From Pseudarthrobacter sp. PS3-L1 (GTDB taxonomy: Bacteria; Actinomycetota; Actinomycetes; Actinomycetales; Micrococcaceae): DNA of 64,000 bases. The stretch is from NCBI RefSeq assembly GCF_030063285.1, contig NZ_JASISU010000004.1:248001-312000 (forward strand), given 5' to 3'. The notes beneath the pieces were generated by a model, which was not told where the DNA came from, made no database searches, and saw only the letters and a program-made list of their open reading frames with translations. The position numbers and the translations under genes are program-made. This document shows positions 25,537 to 34,745 of this stretch, one piece after another. Position 1 is the stretch's first letter. Every line of letters starts with the position of its first letter.

Positions 25537-26445
25537 TCACGACCGCCTGCGGGGGCTCAGCCTGACACTTGGCAGGGGAGGCGCTGGAATGCGGCCTTCC
25601 TGCGGACCTGAACCCGGACCGTGCCCTGCCACGAATCCAAAGCGGGCAGCCTGATCCTCAGGGTCCGAAAGATGTGCCTGGGCCTCCCATTCTTCGCGGG
25701 CCTGTGCAACTTCCTCGTGGGTGCGACCCACAAAGTTCCACCACATCAGCAGTTCCTCCTCAAAAGGCTCGCCACCGATCAGCAGCAGACGAGTGCCTGG
25801 GTCGGCATCCCACGCGAGCGTCTCACGGCCTGAACCGAGGTAGGCCAATGGTCCAGGTTCTATCCTGGTGCCATCAATCACAGCCCCGCCGTCCAGCACC
25901 AGGATGGCGTGTTCAAAGTGCTGATCGAGCGGGATGAGTGCCCGGCCTGCGCACTCGATGTCTGCTCCCACGATCGCCGAGTACATGGTGGCTGGAGAGG
26001 TAATTCCGGCGAACGTGCCCACCATGACGGTTGCCGAAAACCCCTGGCTGGATGCTACCGGCAGATTTTTGTGCTGTTCAAAGGATGGCGCGCGGTGCCT
26101 GTGCTCCGCTGGCAGCGCTACCCACAGCTGCAGGCCGCGCTGGATCCGAAGCTGCCCGGCGTCATCCGCGGACGCGGCAGATTCGGAGAGGACAGCGAAC
26201 TCAGAATGCGAGACGCCTCGGCCCGCGGTCATGATGTTCAGTTCACCAGGGCGGACCAGGACATCGGTGCCCACGCTGTCCCGGTGCCTGATGGTGCCCG
26301 CCAGCGGCCAGGTTACTGTCTGCAGCCCAGTATGCGGATGGGGCAGCACTGTCATGGCGGTGCGGTCAGGGCCAAAGCTGTCAAGGAAACACCATGCCCC
26401 AACAGTAGGAAGGCCCCGTTGGGGCAGAGTCCGCTGCACGTTCAT
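25537..26445 (-). CDS. pirin family protein, 5' end apparently frameshifted
   Basis: 302 residues from the first in-frame ATG. Pirin cupin: NVQRTLPQRGLPTVGAWCFLDSFGP, metal-site segment PHPHTGLQTVTWPLAGTIRHRDSVG, GELNIMTAGRGVSHSEF and the second cupin EHAILVLDGGAVIDG. The codons just upstream in the same frame read EREVPLGGVRA, which pirins conserve, yet that frame has no ATG, GTG or TTG before a stop at 26563. In another frame a GTG at 26570 starts MTNLERNPQEQTC, pirin-like, with a TACTGT box six bases before it. One missing base between 26570 and about 26480 would join them. So the gene is either disrupted or contains a sequencing error. Confidence 0.8.
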   Translation of the reverse strand: MNVQRTLPQRGLPTVGAWCFLDSFGPDRTAMTVLPHPHTGLQTVTWPLAGTIRHRDSVGTDVLVRPGELNIMTAGRGVSHSEFAVLSESAASADDAGQLRIQRGLQLWVALPAEHRHRAPSFEQHKNLPVASSQGFSATVMVGTFAGITSPATMYSAIVGADIECAGRALIPLDQHFEHAILVLDGGAVIDGTRIEPGPLAYLGSGRETLAWDADPGTRLLLIGGEPFEEELLMWWNFVGRTHEEVAQAREEWEAQAHLSDPEDQAARFGFVAGHGPGSGPQEGRIPAPPLPSVRLSPRRRS

Positions 26446-26567
26446 GGCGCGGACTCCACCAAGCGGGACCTCGCGTTCTGGCCACAGCCGCAGGCAGGCC
26501 CCGGCGGTGGAGTCCTCAGGGTTCCAGGTGGGCAGGTCTGTTCCTGAGGGTTGCGCTCCAGATTAGT

Positions 26568-26582
26568 CACAGTCCAACAGTA
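26568..26582 (-). promoter_or_regulatory. probable original start and -10 box of the pirin gene
   Basis: On the minus strand TACTGT (26577-26582) is followed by six bases and GTG (26568-26570), the same layout as other leaderless genes here. The GTG opens a reading frame that lies out of phase with the main pirin frame. Confidence 0.45.
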
Positions 26583-26629
26583 GGCCGGTGTCCGGTCGTC
26601 GTGAAGAATGAGCATGCTCGCCATGACGT

Positions 26630-26635
26630 TAGGCT
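26630..26635 (+). promoter_or_regulatory. -10 box of the Nudix gene, leaderless type
   Basis: TAGGCT ends six bases before the ATG at 26642; no Shine-Dalgarno. Confidence 0.45.
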
Positions 26636-26641
26636 GTCGGG

Positions 26642-27103
26642 ATGGCTTTAGTTTTTGACACCCGACCCGCCGCTTACGGTGTGATCCTGCGTGATGACGC
26701 CATCCTGTTGGCGTACTGGAAGCAGGATGGGAAGGAAGGCTGGACACTGCCGGGCGGTGGACTGGACCTGGGGGAGCACCCGGTCGACGGCTGCCGTCGT
26801 GAAATCTTCGAAGAAACCGGCTACCACGCCCGGATCGGGACCATGCTGGGTGTCGATGTCGGGCATTGGCCGGCTGCAGCCCGATTTGATGGCGGAGCGA
26901 ACCCCATGGAAGCGCTCAGGATTGTCTACGAGGCAACGGTTGTTGGTGGTGATCTTACGCACGAGGTCAATGGCAGCACTACCCACGCTGCATGGATTCC
27001 GCTCGCCGGCGTCTCGGCCCTGAGTCGCGTCTCCCTCGTTGACACAGCATTGCGGTTTCACGCGGAGCGTCCGGCTGACGGCCAGCTCCGGGGCCAGGCC
27101 TGA
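26642..27103 (+). CDS. Nudix hydrolase
   Basis: 153 residues. Complete Nudix box at 39-61: Gly39, Glu45, Arg53-Glu54, Glu57-Glu58, Gly60 (in GGGLDLGEHPVDGCRREIFE followed by ETG). These residues bind the metal and hydrolyse a nucleoside diphosphate linked to another group. The rest fits a small stand-alone Nudix fold (GVILRDDAILLAYWKQDG, LRIVYEATVVGG). The substrate cannot be deduced. It is divergent from pirin with a short shared promoter region. No link to the downstream osmoprotectant operon is evident (195-bp gap). Confidence 0.9.
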   Translation: MALVFDTRPAAYGVILRDDAILLAYWKQDGKEGWTLPGGGLDLGEHPVDGCRREIFEETGYHARIGTMLGVDVGHWPAAARFDGGANPMEALRIVYEATVVGGDLTHEVNGSTTHAAWIPLAGVSALSRVSLVDTALRFHAERPADGQLRGQA

Positions 27104-27176
27104 TTCTTTTGTCGCCGTGGTACGAGCCAGGCTGCCGCCAATCCGAGGCCCAAAGGTCTCCGAATGGTTACGGTAG

Positions 27177-27193
27177 TTGCCTCTGTGCGGCAA
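27177..27193. promoter_or_regulatory. inverted repeat upstream of the osmoprotectant operon
   Basis: TTGCC-N7-GGCAA, about 105 bases before the first gene of the ABC operon. It could be an operator; the regulator is unknown. Confidence 0.25.
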
Positions 27194-27298
27194 TTGTCGC
27201 CGGTACTCGCTAGGCTGTGTCAAGACCAATTTAGGCAGCGTACTGATCATCACCCCCGCACACTGTTCGATTCCATTAACAGATAGGTAAGTCAGGGA

Positions 27299-28396
27299 AT
27301 GACTGAAGCCATGATCGACTTCTCCAACGTCACGAAGTCCTATCAGGGTGGGCAACCAGCCGTTGACCAGCTGAGCATGTCCATCGACAAAGGTTCCATC
27401 ACCGTTTTTGTGGGCCCGTCCGGCTGCGGGAAAACCACCTCCCTGCGCATGATCAACCGCATGGTGGAACCGACCTCCGGCACCATCACCGTGGGTGGCA
27501 AGGACGTCCTTTCCGAGCCGGCCGCCCGGCTGCGCCGTTCCATGGGATATGTCATGCAGTCTTCTGGCCTGATGCCGCACCGCACGGTGCTGGACAACAT
27601 TGCCACCGTTCCGAGGCTGAATGGCGTCTCAAAAACGGACGCGAGGAAACGGGCAACGGAACTGCTCGACGTCGTCGGCCTCACCTCGGTCATGGGCAAG
27701 CGGTACCCCGCCCAGCTCTCCGGCGGTCAGCAGCAGCGCGTAGGCGTCGCCCGTGCCCTGGCCGCTGATCCGCCCGTGCTGTTGATGGACGAGCCGTTCA
27801 GCGCTGTGGATCCGGTGGTCCGTGATGAACTGCAAAAGGAACTTCTTCGGCTCCAGCGCGACCTCGCAAAGACCATCGTGTTTGTCACCCACGACATCGA
27901 CGAGGCCACGATCCTGGGGGACAAGGTGGCAGTTTTTGCGGTGGGTGGGAAGCTTGCACAGTATGCCACTCCGGAGGAGATCCTGCGTGCCCCGGCCAAT
28001 GACTTTGTGGCTTCCTTCGTGGGTCGAGACAGGGGCTTTCGGCACCTGGGCTTCACGCCTGCCAAAGGCCTGGGCATTCATCAGGTAGCCACGTCGAATA
28101 TCTCCTCGAAGAATGAGCCGCAGGTGATGGCGTCAAAAGACTGGACACTGCTGGTGGACGGAGCCAACCACCCCGTGGGGTGGGCAGCTCCCGGAGACGG
28201 ATCAGTCGTGGTGCCCGGGGGGTCTCTCTACCGCCCCGGAGATTCGTTGCGGGGCGCCCTTGACGCTGCGCTGTCTTCACCGTCTGGACTGGGCGTTGCC
28301 GTTGACGACGACGGCGCTGTCCTGGGTGCCGTAACGGCACCTGAGGTTTTGGCCGCAATTGAGTCGGCGCGCCAAGTGCGTGAGGCGGCACTCTGA
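27299..28396 (+). CDS. osmoprotectant ABC transporter ATP-binding protein (OpuCA/ProV type)
   Basis: 365 residues. NBD with Walker A GPSGCGKTT, Q-loop YVMQSSGLMPHRTV, signature LSGGQQQRVGVARAL, Walker B VLLMDEPFSAVDP and H-loop FVTHDID. The HRTVLDNIATVP wording is characteristic of glycine betaine/choline importers. A C-terminal extension of about 100 residues contains one CBS-like half (LRGALDAALSSPSGLGVAVDDDGAVLGAV), shorter than the CBS pair in OpuCA. First gene of a tightly packed four-gene operon; its stop overlaps the next start (TGATG). Likely energises uptake of a quaternary amine for osmoprotection. Confidence 0.92.
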   Translation: MTEAMIDFSNVTKSYQGGQPAVDQLSMSIDKGSITVFVGPSGCGKTTSLRMINRMVEPTSGTITVGGKDVLSEPAARLRRSMGYVMQSSGLMPHRTVLDNIATVPRLNGVSKTDARKRATELLDVVGLTSVMGKRYPAQLSGGQQQRVGVARALAADPPVLLMDEPFSAVDPVVRDELQKELLRLQRDLAKTIVFVTHDIDEATILGDKVAVFAVGGKLAQYATPEEILRAPANDFVASFVGRDRGFRHLGFTPAKGLGIHQVATSNISSKNEPQVMASKDWTLLVDGANHPVGWAAPGDGSVVVPGGSLYRPGDSLRGALDAALSSPSGLGVAVDDDGAVLGAVTAPEVLAAIESARQVREAAL

Positions 28397-29133
28397 TGGA
28401 GTGGCTCCTGTCCAACCTGGACATGGTTCTTGAACGTGCTGGCCAGCACCTGGTCCTGGCCTTGATTCCTTTGGTTCTTGGTCTGCTCATCTCGGTGCCG
28501 CTGGCGCAGGTGGCCAGGGTCAACACGGTGGTCAGGTCAGTAGTGCTCACAGCGAGTTCACTGCTGTATACCGTGCCGTCGCTGGCGCTGTTCATCATCC
28601 TGCCGCCCTTGCTGGGCACCAAGATCCTTGATCCCATCAACGTCATTGTTGCCCTGACCATGTATGCCGTAGCCCTCCTGGTACGGGCGGCAATCGATGC
28701 TTTTGATTCGGTGGATGAAGACCTGCGGCAGGCTGCCGTTGCGATGGGCTACAAGCCTTTTTCCCGCTTTTTTCAGATTGACCTTCCGCTGTCTCTGCCC
28801 GTCCTTTTTGCTGGCCTGCGCGTTGTGTCAGTCAGCAATATCTCCTTGGTCAGTGTCGCCGCGCTCCTCGGAGTGGGGAACCTTGGCATGCTGTTCACTG
28901 ATGGGCTGCAGCGGACCTTCATCACCGAGGTGGTGATTGGCATCGTCGCCATTTTGCTGCTGGCGCTGATCATGGATGCGGTATTGGTGCTTCTGGAGCG
29001 ACTCCTCACGCCCTGGACGCGGGCCGCCACCTCGCCAGCTGGTCCTGGGGACAGCGAAACGGCGCCGGTGGACACTGCACCTTCGAATGCCGCGCGCATC
29101 GCTGACCAGCAGGTCCAGGCCGGAGGTGCATGA
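28396..29133 (+). CDS. osmoprotectant ABC transporter permease (OpuCB type)
   Basis: 245 residues, about five to six membrane helices (HLVLALIPLVLGLLISVPLAQVA, LLYTVPSLALFIILPPLLG, IVALTMYAVALLVRAAIDAF and others). The cytoplasmic coupling loop is VDEDLRQAAVAMGYKPFSRFFQIDLPLSLP, containing the EAA-like motif of the OpuCB/OpuCD permeases. The C-terminal 35 residues are hydrophilic. One-base overlap with the ATPase gene and ATGA overlap with the next permease indicate translational coupling. Pairs with the second permease as a heterodimer. Confidence 0.92.
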   Translation: MEWLLSNLDMVLERAGQHLVLALIPLVLGLLISVPLAQVARVNTVVRSVVLTASSLLYTVPSLALFIILPPLLGTKILDPINVIVALTMYAVALLVRAAIDAFDSVDEDLRQAAVAMGYKPFSRFFQIDLPLSLPVLFAGLRVVSVSNISLVSVAALLGVGNLGMLFTDGLQRTFITEVVIGIVAILLLALIMDAVLVLLERLLTPWTRAATSPAGPGDSETAPVDTAPSNAARIADQQVQAGGA

Positions 29134-29879
29134 TGAGCAACGTCTTCACGCAGACCATTGAATGGGTCCTCAACCCCGAAAACTGGTCTGGTAGTGGTGG
29201 CATTGCCACCCGGCTCGTTGAGCACCTGCAGTACAGTGCCCTCGTGCTGGCAATTGCCGTGGTCATCGCAATTCCCATTGGCCTCTACATAGGTCACACG
29301 GGACGTGGCAGGGTCGCAGCAGTTTCCATTGCAGGCGCACTGCGTGCCCTCCCCACACTGGGCCTGCTGGTGCTTTTTGCACTTCTTGCGGGCAGCGGCA
29401 TCATGCCGCCGGTGTGGGCGCTGGTTATCCTGACGGTGCCTCCACTGCTGGCTGGCACCTATGCGGGGATATCAAGCGTCAATCCGGGAGTGGTCGATGC
29501 CGCCCGTGCGATGGGCATGACAGAGATGCAGATTCTGTTCCGCGTTGAAGTGCCCAACGGATTGCAGGTGATGTTTGGCGGTTTCCGTACAGCTGTTCTC
29601 CAAGTCATCGCTACCGTTTCCGTGGTCGCCTACCTTCCGCTTGGTGGGTTGGGCAGATACCTCTTTGACGGTCTCGTGCTGCAGGACTTCCCCCAGATGC
29701 TCGGTGGATCCCTGCTTATTGCGGTCCTCGCCATCACCATCGACCTTGTGCTGGTGCTGATCAAGCGGTTACTGCTTTCGCCCGGCCTCTCCGCCAAACC
29801 CAACGGCAGCCACAAGGCCGCCGACGAAGTACCAGCTACTGCACCCGCAGAAGCTTCCGTTCAAGGAGTCAACTCATGA
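29130..29879 (+). CDS. osmoprotectant ABC transporter permease (OpuCD type)
   Basis: 249 residues. Helices include YSALVLAIAVVIAIPIGLYIGH, ALRALPTLGLLVLFALLAGSGI and VWALVILTVPPLLAGTYAGI; the EAA-like loop is VVDAARAMGMTEMQILFRVEVPNGLQVMFGG. It resembles the permease at 28396-29133 and is its partner. Start ATG with GGAGG upstream, overlapping the previous stop by four bases; the stop overlaps the ATG of the binding-protein gene in the same ATGA way. Confidence 0.92.
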   Translation: MMSNVFTQTIEWVLNPENWSGSGGIATRLVEHLQYSALVLAIAVVIAIPIGLYIGHTGRGRVAAVSIAGALRALPTLGLLVLFALLAGSGIMPPVWALVILTVPPLLAGTYAGISSVNPGVVDAARAMGMTEMQILFRVEVPNGLQVMFGGFRTAVLQVIATVSVVAYLPLGGLGRYLFDGLVLQDFPQMLGGSLLIAVLAITIDLVLVLIKRLLLSPGLSAKPNGSHKAADEVPATAPAEASVQGVNS

Positions 29880-30832
29880 TCAAAGCCCAACTCACCCCGG
29901 TAACGCGCCGTGGACTTGGCGGCCTTGCTGCCGGTCTCGGAATTGCCCTGGCACTTACAGCATGTGGCGGTGCCGACCCATTGGCCGCCGAAACTCCGGC
30001 CGCTGGTGCATCCAATGCCGGTGGATCACTGGTTGTTGGTTCCGCCGATTTCCCGGAGAGCCAGATTGTCGCGGAAATCTACGCCGGTGCGCTCAACGCC
30101 GCAGGTGTGGAGACAACCACCAAGCCCAACATCGGATCCCGCGAGATCTACGTGAAGGCCGTCCAGGACGGCTCGGTGAACCTGGTCCCCGACTACTCGG
30201 GAAACCTGTTGTCTTTCGTCAACCAGGAGGCTCCTGAGGTCTCTGCTTCCGACGTCTACAAGGCACTTCCAAGCGCACTTCCTGAGGGCCTTGCAGTCCT
30301 TGAGCCGGCCAACGCGGAGTCCAAGGACGCCATGGTGGTTACCAAGGCGACCGCCGAGAAGTACTCGCTGACCTCCATCGAGGATCTGGCACCTGTCTGC
30401 AAGGACCTCACAATGGGTGCGCCCGCCACTTTTGAGACACGCGCCTACGGTTTCCCAGGACTGAAGGCAAACTACAACTGCGAGATGAAGGCGCTCAAGC
30501 CGTTCTCTGACGGTGGCGGAAACCTCACCCTGCAGGCCCTCCTTAGCGACGACGTCCAGGTCGCAGACATCTACACGACGACGCCCTCGATCGCCGACAA
30601 TGACCTGGTGGTCCTTGAAGATCCCAAGGATAACTTCAAGGCCCAGCAGGTCCTGCCGCTCTACAACACGGCAAACATGAGCGATACCGCCAAGGAAGCT
30701 CTGAACAACGTCTCCAAGATGCTCACCACCGATGATCTGATCGATCTGAACCGTGCAGTCAGCGGCAGTCAGAAACAGAACCCATCGGACGCGGCGGCGG
30801 CGTGGTTGAAGGACAAAGGAATCGTCAAGTAA
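29876..30832 (+). CDS. osmoprotectant ABC transporter substrate-binding lipoprotein (OpuCC type)
   Basis: 318 residues. Signal peptide with TRRGLGGLAAGLGIALALTAC; the lipobox LTAC gives a lipidated Cys. Mature domain matches the OpuAC/glycine betaine-binding family: VGSADFPESQIVAEIYAGALNAAGVETTTKPNIGSREIYVKAVQDGSVNLVPDYSGNLLSF, and later LQALLSDDVQVADIYTTTPSI. It captures a quaternary amine and delivers it to the two permeases. Last gene of the operon, followed at about 55 bp by a very strong hairpin. Confidence 0.93.
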   Translation: MIKAQLTPVTRRGLGGLAAGLGIALALTACGGADPLAAETPAAGASNAGGSLVVGSADFPESQIVAEIYAGALNAAGVETTTKPNIGSREIYVKAVQDGSVNLVPDYSGNLLSFVNQEAPEVSASDVYKALPSALPEGLAVLEPANAESKDAMVVTKATAEKYSLTSIEDLAPVCKDLTMGAPATFETRAYGFPGLKANYNCEMKALKPFSDGGGNLTLQALLSDDVQVADIYTTTPSIADNDLVVLEDPKDNFKAQQVLPLYNTANMSDTAKEALNNVSKMLTTDDLIDLNRAVSGSQKQNPSDAAAAWLKDKGIVK

Positions 30833-30887
30833 CAGCTTTTCCCTAGCGGTTCTTCGCCCGACTGTTGGGCAACGGAGCCGCTGACCT

Positions 30888-30934
30888 CCGACGGCGGGTG
30901 GCTGGGTTGGTGCAACCTGGCCACCCGCCGTCGG
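30888..30934 (+). terminator. intrinsic terminator hairpin after the osmoprotectant operon
   Basis: CCGACGGCGGGTGGC and GCCACCCGCCGTCGG pair perfectly (15 bp). The loop pairs further (GGTTG/CAACC), giving about 22 bp in all with a three-base tip. The following CGTTTCCC has only a short T-run. Confidence 0.8.
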
Positions 30935-31060
30935 CGTTTCCCCAGCTTTCTCCGCTGGAGCCCGGAGCCGTTGATCAGGTGGTCCTCGGCAAGGCACGGA
31001 CGCAGGCGACGTGAGCTACATCTCAGCAGAAGTACATCCGCCATGTGGCATATTTGATGG

Positions 31061-32281
31061 ATGGCAGAATTCAGGCAGTCCACCAAGCTTCATAATGTCC
31101 TCTACGACATCCGTGGACCGATCCTTGAGGCGGCCCAGCAAATGGAGGCCGAGGGTCACCGTATCCTCAAGCTCAACATCGGCAATCCCGCGCCTTTTGG
31201 GTTCGAGGCTCCTGACGCCGTTCTGGTTGACATGATCCGAAACCTGCCGAATGCGCAGGGATACAGTGACTCACGGGGTATCTTCTCCGCCCGGACAGCT
31301 GTATCGCAGTACTACCAGACCCGCGGTATCCAGAATATCGATGTTGACGATATCTACCTGGGCAACGGTGTCAGCGAGTTGATCACCATGTCGCTCATGG
31401 CCCTTTTGGATGGTGGAGACGAAATCCTTATCCCCACCCCCGATTATCCGCTCTGGACTGCATCGGTGGCCCTGGCTGGCGGCAAGCCCGTTCATTACCT
31501 CTGTGACGAGGATTCCGGCTGGCAGCCTGACCTGGAAGACATGGAAGCCAAGATCACCCCGCAGACCAAGGGGATTGTTGTGATCAATCCCAATAACCCC
31601 ACAGGTGCGGTCTATCCCGAGGACACACTTCGCAGGATTGTGGCCCTTGCCGAGAAGCACGGACTGGTGATCTTCGCGGACGAAATTTACGAGAAGATCC
31701 TCTACGAGGACGCAGTCCACATCAATATGGCCTCGCTTACCGGCGCTGACGTTCTCTGCCTGACCTTCAGCGGCCTCTCCAAGGCCTATCGGGTCTGTGG
31801 CTACCGGGCGGGGTGGATGGCTATTTCGGGGCCCAAAAGTAAGGCGTCGGATTATCTCGAAGGCATCAACCTGCTCGCCAACATGCGCTTGTGCGCCAAT
31901 GTTCCCGGACAGCATGCAATCCAGACTGCGCTGGGCGGCTACCAGAGCATCAACGACCTCATTCTTCCCGGGGGCAGGCTCCTTGCTCAGCGAAACAAGG
32001 CCTACGATCTGCTGAACGCGATCCCGGGTGTAAGTACCCAGCAGGCACGCGGAGCACTGTATTTGTTCCCCAAGCTTGATCCTGAGGTTTATGAGATACG
32101 GGACGACGAAAAGTTCGTCCTTGACCTGTTGCGCGAGCAAAAGATCCTTGTATCCCATGGGCGGGCGTTCAACTGGATCCGTCCCGACCACTTCCGTATG
32201 GTGACACTGCCCTACGTCAAAGACATCGAAGAGGCAATCGGCAGGATGGCGGACTTCCTGAGCAAGTACAAAGGGAACTAG
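31061..32281 (+). CDS. pyridoxal-phosphate aminotransferase, alanine aminotransferase type
   Basis: 406 residues, fold-type I class I/II aminotransferase. N-terminal LHNVLYDIRGPILEAAQQMEAEGHRILKLNIGNPAPFGFEAP is the hallmark of AlaA/AlaT-type enzymes. PLP Lys241 lies in FSGLSKAYRVCGYRAGWM; the PLP-ring Asp and Tyr are in VIFADEIYEKI; the carboxylate-binding Arg is near the C-terminus (HFRMVTLP). It would interconvert pyruvate plus glutamate and alanine plus 2-oxoglutarate. Stands alone after the osmoprotectant operon terminator. Confidence 0.9.
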   Translation: MAEFRQSTKLHNVLYDIRGPILEAAQQMEAEGHRILKLNIGNPAPFGFEAPDAVLVDMIRNLPNAQGYSDSRGIFSARTAVSQYYQTRGIQNIDVDDIYLGNGVSELITMSLMALLDGGDEILIPTPDYPLWTASVALAGGKPVHYLCDEDSGWQPDLEDMEAKITPQTKGIVVINPNNPTGAVYPEDTLRRIVALAEKHGLVIFADEIYEKILYEDAVHINMASLTGADVLCLTFSGLSKAYRVCGYRAGWMAISGPKSKASDYLEGINLLANMRLCANVPGQHAIQTALGGYQSINDLILPGGRLLAQRNKAYDLLNAIPGVSTQQARGALYLFPKLDPEVYEIRDDEKFVLDLLREQKILVSHGRAFNWIRPDHFRMVTLPYVKDIEEAIGRMADFLSKYKGN

Positions 32282-32332
32282 CCTGTCAGCACGGCCATCC
32301 GGCGTCGACCCAAGAGACAACGAGGTTTCCAG

Positions 32333-33187
32333 TTGAGTAAAATAGTCGATTTTGAGCAGCACCCGGCCGAGACCCTGGTGGTGGATCCGGGTTTCCAGTT
32401 AGCGAGCCTTGATCCGCAGTCGACTCCGGGGTATTCCGGGAACAAGGCTGATGGGACGGCCCTTTTGAAGGAGCTTGACGGACAGCTGGTCCTGCTGCAG
32501 GAAAAACTTTTTGCCAGTGGCACTATCGGAGCGAAAAAAAGCCTTCTTTTGGTCCTGCAGGCCATGGACACTGCGGGCAAAGGCGGGACCGTAGCCCACG
32601 TCATGGGCGCCATGAACCCGCAGGGTGTGAAACTCAAAGCCTTTAAGGCGCCCAGCGCGGAGGAAAAATCCCATGATTTTTTATGGCGCATAGAAAAGGA
32701 AGTTCCGGCCTCGGGGATCGTTGGTGTATTCGACAGGTCCCACTACGAGGACGTGCTCATTCACCGTGTTCACGGGTGGGCTGATCCTGAGGAGCTGGAG
32801 CGCAGGTATACGGCCATCAACGCCTTCGAGCAGCGGCTGACGGACGCAGGGACCACCATCGTCAAGGTGATGCTCCACATCAGTTGTGACGAGCAGAGGG
32901 AGCGCCTGCTCGCTCGGCTGGACAATCCGGCCAAACACTGGAAATACAGCGACGGCGACCTTCATGAGCGGGGCTTCTGGGAAGACTACATGGGTGCGTA
33001 CCAGGCCGCGTTCGCCAAGACCAGCACTGCTGCCGCGCCGTGGCACGTGGTCCCGGCCAATAGGAAATGGTACGCGCGCATTGCCGTCCAGAATCTGGTG
33101 TTGAAGGCCCTTGGGGACATGGATCTGCAGTGGCCTGAAGCCCAATTTAATGTAGCGGAGCAGCGCGAAGCAGTAGCGAAGTCCTGA
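32333..33187 (+). CDS. polyphosphate kinase 2 family protein
   Basis: 284 residues, TTG start with GAGG upstream. PPK2 fold: Walker A AMDTAGKGGTV (77-87, Lys83), lid-region LKAFKAPSAEEKSHDFLWRIEKEVPASG and Walker B GVFDRSHYEDVL, then the arginine-rich ISCDEQRERLLARLDNPAKHWKYSDGDLHERGFWEDYMGAYQAAF and HVVPANRKWYARIAV. It transfers phosphate between polyphosphate and a nucleotide. Which PPK2 class and nucleotide cannot be told from sequence by eye. It converges with xseB, with only 2 bp between stops. Confidence 0.93.
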   Translation: MSKIVDFEQHPAETLVVDPGFQLASLDPQSTPGYSGNKADGTALLKELDGQLVLLQEKLFASGTIGAKKSLLLVLQAMDTAGKGGTVAHVMGAMNPQGVKLKAFKAPSAEEKSHDFLWRIEKEVPASGIVGVFDRSHYEDVLIHRVHGWADPEELERRYTAINAFEQRLTDAGTTIVKVMLHISCDEQRERLLARLDNPAKHWKYSDGDLHERGFWEDYMGAYQAAFAKTSTAAAPWHVVPANRKWYARIAVQNLVLKALGDMDLQWPEAQFNVAEQREAVAKS

Positions 33188-33189
33188 GA

Positions 33190-33405
33190 TCAGGCTTTTT
33201 CGCGGGCGGCTGCAAGCCGTTTGCGGGCGCCCTCAAGCCATTCTTCGCATCGGCCGGCAAGCGCCTCTCCGCGCTCCCACAGCATCAAGGAGTCTTCCAG
33301 CGTTGTCCCGCCAGCTTCAAGGCGGCCGACCACGGAAACGAGTTCTTCGCGGGCCTGTTCATAGCTCAGGGAGTCGAGTGCTGCGGGGGTCTGTTCCTGG
33401 GTCAT
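33190..33405 (-). CDS. xseB: exodeoxyribonuclease VII small subunit
   Basis: 71 residues, family length. Contains [52 protein letters not shown], the conserved helical hairpin of XseB. It binds XseA to form exonuclease VII, which degrades single-stranded DNA to oligonucleotides. Its ATG overlaps the end of xseA by four bases, so the subunits are translated together. Confidence 0.95.
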   Translation of the reverse strand: MTQEQTPAALDSLSYEQAREELVSVVGRLEAGGTTLEDSLMLWERGEALAGRCEEWLEGARKRLAAAREKA

Positions 33406-34745
33406 GGATTTTTCCTGTCACTTGGTGGGAGGGGCGGAATGCCATCTGAGGTAGCCAGCAGGTGTCCCGCGGCCACCCTGATTCGGAGGGCTGTGCCAGC
33501 TGGAGCGTCCACTGGATCGCGGACGAGAAGTGGTCCAGCGTGGTCAGCGTCTGGTTCGGCCTGGACCACTGCATAGCCGCGGTCAAGCGTTTGCTGCGGT
33601 GATAGTGCACGGACCTGCGCCATCAGATGGACGAGGTTGTCTTCTGCTCTGACAAGGAGCGCAGTCACTGCTGAGGTGGAACGGGTTCGGAGTCGTTCGA
33701 GATCATCGGCGCGGACGCTGACCATGCCTTCCGGCGCAGCCAGGACAGGCCGGGAATGCAATGCCGTCAACCTGTCCGATTCCCGTTCCACCATCCTTGT
33801 GATGGAACGCTCCAGTTGGTCGCGGCACTGGGAAATTTTGGCCAGTTCGTCATTGACGTCCGGGACGATCCGCTTGGCTGCATCTGTTGGGGTGCTGGCG
33901 CGGACGTCTGCAACATCATCAAGCAGGGGCCGGTCTGCCTCGTGGCCAATGGCGCTCACCACAGGCGTAACAGTCTGCGCGACCGCGCGGATGAGTTCCT
34001 CGCTGCTGAAAGGCAGGAGGTCTTCCAACGCGCCCCCGCCGCGTGCGATCACAATGACGTCGACATCACTGTGGGCATCGAGTTCGCGGAGCGCCTTAAT
34101 GATCTGGCTGACAGCTGTGGCACCCTGGACCGCTACCTCACGAACCTCGAAATCTACCGCTGGCCAGCGCAGCGCGGCGTTGCGAAGCACGTCCTTTTTT
34201 GCATCGGAATCGCGCCCGGTAATGAGGCCAATCCGGTGGGGAAGCAGGGGAAGTGCCTTCTTGCGGCCCTGCGCAAAAAGTCCTTCCGCAGCGAGTGCCT
34301 GGCGGAGCCGTTCAATGCGCGCAAGGAGGTCTCCGAGGCCGACAGGCCGTATATCCCTGACCTGCATAGACATGCGACCTGTCTTGAGCCAGAACTCTGG
34401 TTTGAGCAGGGCAACCACGCGTGATCCCTTTTCCAGGGGAGCGGCCTGCCGGTCCAGGACGCTTGACCAGATGGATGCCGGCAGGGAAATTTCAGCATCA
34501 ACATCCCGAAGCGTCAGGTAGGCGCTGGTCCCGCGCCTATTCAGCTCGATGACCTGTCCCTCAACCCAGGCGGCAGGGGTCCTGTCAATATGGGCCTTGA
34601 GTTTTTTGGAAAGGAGCTGCAGCGGCCACGGATTATCGGGGCTTGTGTCCGCGGCCGTGGCGGGCACGGTAGTGGGGCCACCCGGCGCAGGAGTCTTCTC
34701 AAACTGTGGTCCGTCATGGGTTTCTCGCGGTGCTGTGTCAGCCAT
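33402..34745 (-). CDS. xseA: exodeoxyribonuclease VII large subunit
   Basis: 447 residues. N-terminal OB fold ([48 protein letters not shown]), then the catalytic domain with [50 protein letters not shown] and [33 protein letters not shown], and a C-terminal coiled coil ending with [11 protein letters not shown]. All expected motifs are present. The 235 bp upstream, between divergent xseA and the membrane-protein gene, contain no further gene. Confidence 0.96.
   Translation of the reverse strand: MADTAPRETHDGPQFEKTPAPGGPTTVPATAADTSPDNPWPLQLLSKKLKAHIDRTPAAWVEGQVIELNRRGTSAYLTLRDVDAEISLPASIWSSVLDRQAAPLEKGSRVVALLKPEFWLKTGRMSMQVRDIRPVGLGDLLARIERLRQALAAEGLFAQGRKKALPLLPHRIGLITGRDSDAKKDVLRNAALRWPAVDFEVREVAVQGATAVSQIIKALRELDAHSDVDVIVIARGGGALEDLLPFSSEELIRAVAQTVTPVVSAIGHEADRPLLDDVADVRASTPTDAAKRIVPDVNDELAKISQCRDQLERSITRMVERESDRLTALHSRPVLAAPEGMVSVRADDLERLRTRSTSAVTALLVRAEDNLVHLMAQVRALSPQQTLDRGYAVVQAEPDADHAGPLLVRDPVDAPAGTALRIRVAAGHLLATSDGIPPLPPSDRKNP

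Noticed and set aside
25909..26566. Plus-strand frames opposite pirin
   Set aside because: Low-complexity Arg/Pro-rich translations typical of antisense high-GC DNA.
26450..26568. Programmed -1 frameshift in pirin
   Set aside because: The needed shift is -1, but no X-XXY-YYZ slippery heptamer with a following structure is seen.
27104..27298. Riboswitch before the osmoprotectant operon
   Set aside because: Only a small TTGCC/GGCAA inverted repeat; no pattern of a known riboswitch class.
31271..32362. 363-codon minus-strand frame opposite the aminotransferase
   Set aside because: Antisense artefact; no motifs, and the plus-strand gene is clear.
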